In this document: positions 5,983 to 6,589 of the stretch, piece after piece | Layout: each line of letters starts with the position of its first letter | Numbering within the stretch: the first letter of the stretch is position 1 | Assembly (NCBI GenBank): GCA_017420625.1 | Contig: JAFOIR010000427.1 | Location: 1 to 6,589 of the forward strand | DNA: 6,589 bases | Direction of reading: 5' to 3' | Origin: Bacillota bacterium | GTDB taxonomy: Bacteria; Bacillota_A; Clostridia; Lachnospirales; Bianqueaceae | Translations under genes and position numbers: made by a program | The notes under the pieces: generated by a model | Seen by the model: only the letters and a program-made list of their open reading frames with translations | Database searches by the model: none | What the model was told of the DNA's origin: nothing

Positions 5983-6589
5983 ATGGATTATCCTATGATT
6001 TCCGGCTTTGCCGATGAGATCTGTCCGGGGTTTGCCGATCAGCTTCGTGCCATCACCCGGATGGGGATGCATTATATCTGTATCCGCTCAGCTAACGGCA
6101 AAAACATCGCTGCTTTCACACCCGAAGAGGCAGAAAGAGAACTGCTGCCCGATCTTCAGGCATTTTCTGTCAAGGTCTCCTCTCTCGGAAGTCCGATCGG
6201 AAAGATCAGCGTTGAAGACGAAGCTGCCTTTGAAACGCAGCTTGTTCAGCTCGAAAACCTCTGTAAGATCTGTCATCTGCTGGATTGTCAGTATATCCGG
6301 ATCTTCAGCTTTTATCCGCCGCAGGGGAAGGATCCGTATGACTATCAGCCGATCGTCATCGAGAAGCTGAAAGCCTTTGTGAAGGTCGCGGACAAATATG
6401 GCGTCATCCTGATTCATGAAAACGAAAAGGATATCTTCGGCGATATCGGAGAGCGCTGCGCACTGATCTTCCGTCAGATCGATTCGCCGTATCTGAAGGC
6501 AGCCTACGATTTTGCAAACTTCGTCCAGTGCATGGAAGATCCGGTTGCCTGCTGGGAAGCGCTGAAGCCTTATACCGTCTATATCCATA
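5983..6589 (+). CDS. Sugar phosphate isomerase/epimerase-like TIM-barrel protein (partial at right edge)
   Basis: The first 202 codons of a protein of the xylose isomerase-like TIM-barrel superfamily (AP endonuclease 2 fold), whose members are usually about 270-300 residues. GFADEI near the N-terminus (8-13) is the first strand, followed by IRSANGKNI (34-42) and VSSLGSPIGKI (65-75). IRIFSFYPP is at 105-113, LIHENEKDIFGD at 143-154 with likely metal ligand E146, and YDFANFVQ at 175-182 with likely metal ligand D176. The window ends at VYIH, just where a third ligand motif (H-x-KD) is expected. The start at 5983 has GAGG at 5970-5973, 9 nt upstream. The role may be in sugar, inositol or uronate catabolism, but the substrate cannot be read from the sequence. 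It is transcribed divergently from pheS under its own promoter. The fragment has eight cysteines, fairly many for such a protein. Confidence 0.88.
   Translation, partial: MDYPMISGFADEICPGFADQLRAITRMGMHYICIRSANGKNIAAFTPEEAERELLPDLQAFSVKVSSLGSPIGKISVEDEAAFETQLVQLENLCKICHLLDCQYIRIFSFYPPQGKDPYDYQPIVIEKLKAFVKVADKYGVILIHENEKDIFGDIGERCALIFRQIDSPYLKAAYDFANFVQCMEDPVACWEALKPYTVYIH

Noticed and set aside
6088..6588. 166-codon minus-strand open frame at the right edge
   Set aside because: It is opposite the isomerase-like gene, which has a promoter, a ribosome binding site and family motifs; the minus frame has none.
1..6589. tRNA or rRNA genes, CRISPR array, insertion sequence, phage or defence genes
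   Set aside because: No cloverleaf, regularly spaced repeat, transposase or recombinase motif, or flanking inverted repeats were seen; the window is nearly filled by housekeeping coding sequence.

Overview
This window is most likely chromosomal DNA of a low-to-middle GC Bacillota (Firmicutes), probably a Clostridia-type gut or anaerobe lineage. I infer this from the strong GGAGG-type ribosome binding sites, a TTG start, AT-rich promoters with near-consensus sigma-70/sigma-A boxes, PheS with a four-cysteine insert of a kind I recall from Firmicutes, and closest recalled resemblance of the proteins to clostridial forms. The genus cannot be named from sequence alone.

Layout. Positions 1-5748 are occupied almost without gaps by five genes on the minus strand, read right to left: pheS (4720-5748), pheT (2296-4680), rnz (1366-2289), tsaD (354-1376) and the 5' part of an adenine deaminase gene (1-335, running off the left edge). 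Spacings are 39 bp, 6 bp, an 11-bp overlap and 18 bp, with no terminator-like hairpin between them, so this looks like one operon. Positions 5749-5982 are a divergent intergenic region with a good promoter facing each way and a structured leader of about 90 nt upstream of pheS. Positions 5983-6589 are the 5' part of a plus-strand gene for a TIM-barrel sugar phosphate isomerase/epimerase-like protein, cut by the right edge.

How the genes fit together. PheS and PheT are the two subunits of phenylalanyl-tRNA synthetase. RNase Z trims pre-tRNA 3' ends, and TsaD places the threonylcarbamoyl group on A37 of tRNAs that read ANN codons. Four consecutive genes therefore serve tRNA maturation and charging. 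The fifth, adenine deaminase, belongs to purine salvage. The divergent isomerase-like gene has no visible functional link to them.

The genes are conventional housekeeping types. The points most worth a second look are the pheS leader, which lacks the T-box element common upstream of Firmicutes pheST but has two hairpins; the cysteine cluster in PheS; the altered exosite region in RNase Z; and the tRNA-themed gene order. I see no mobile element, CRISPR array, tRNA or rRNA gene, or clearly novel system.
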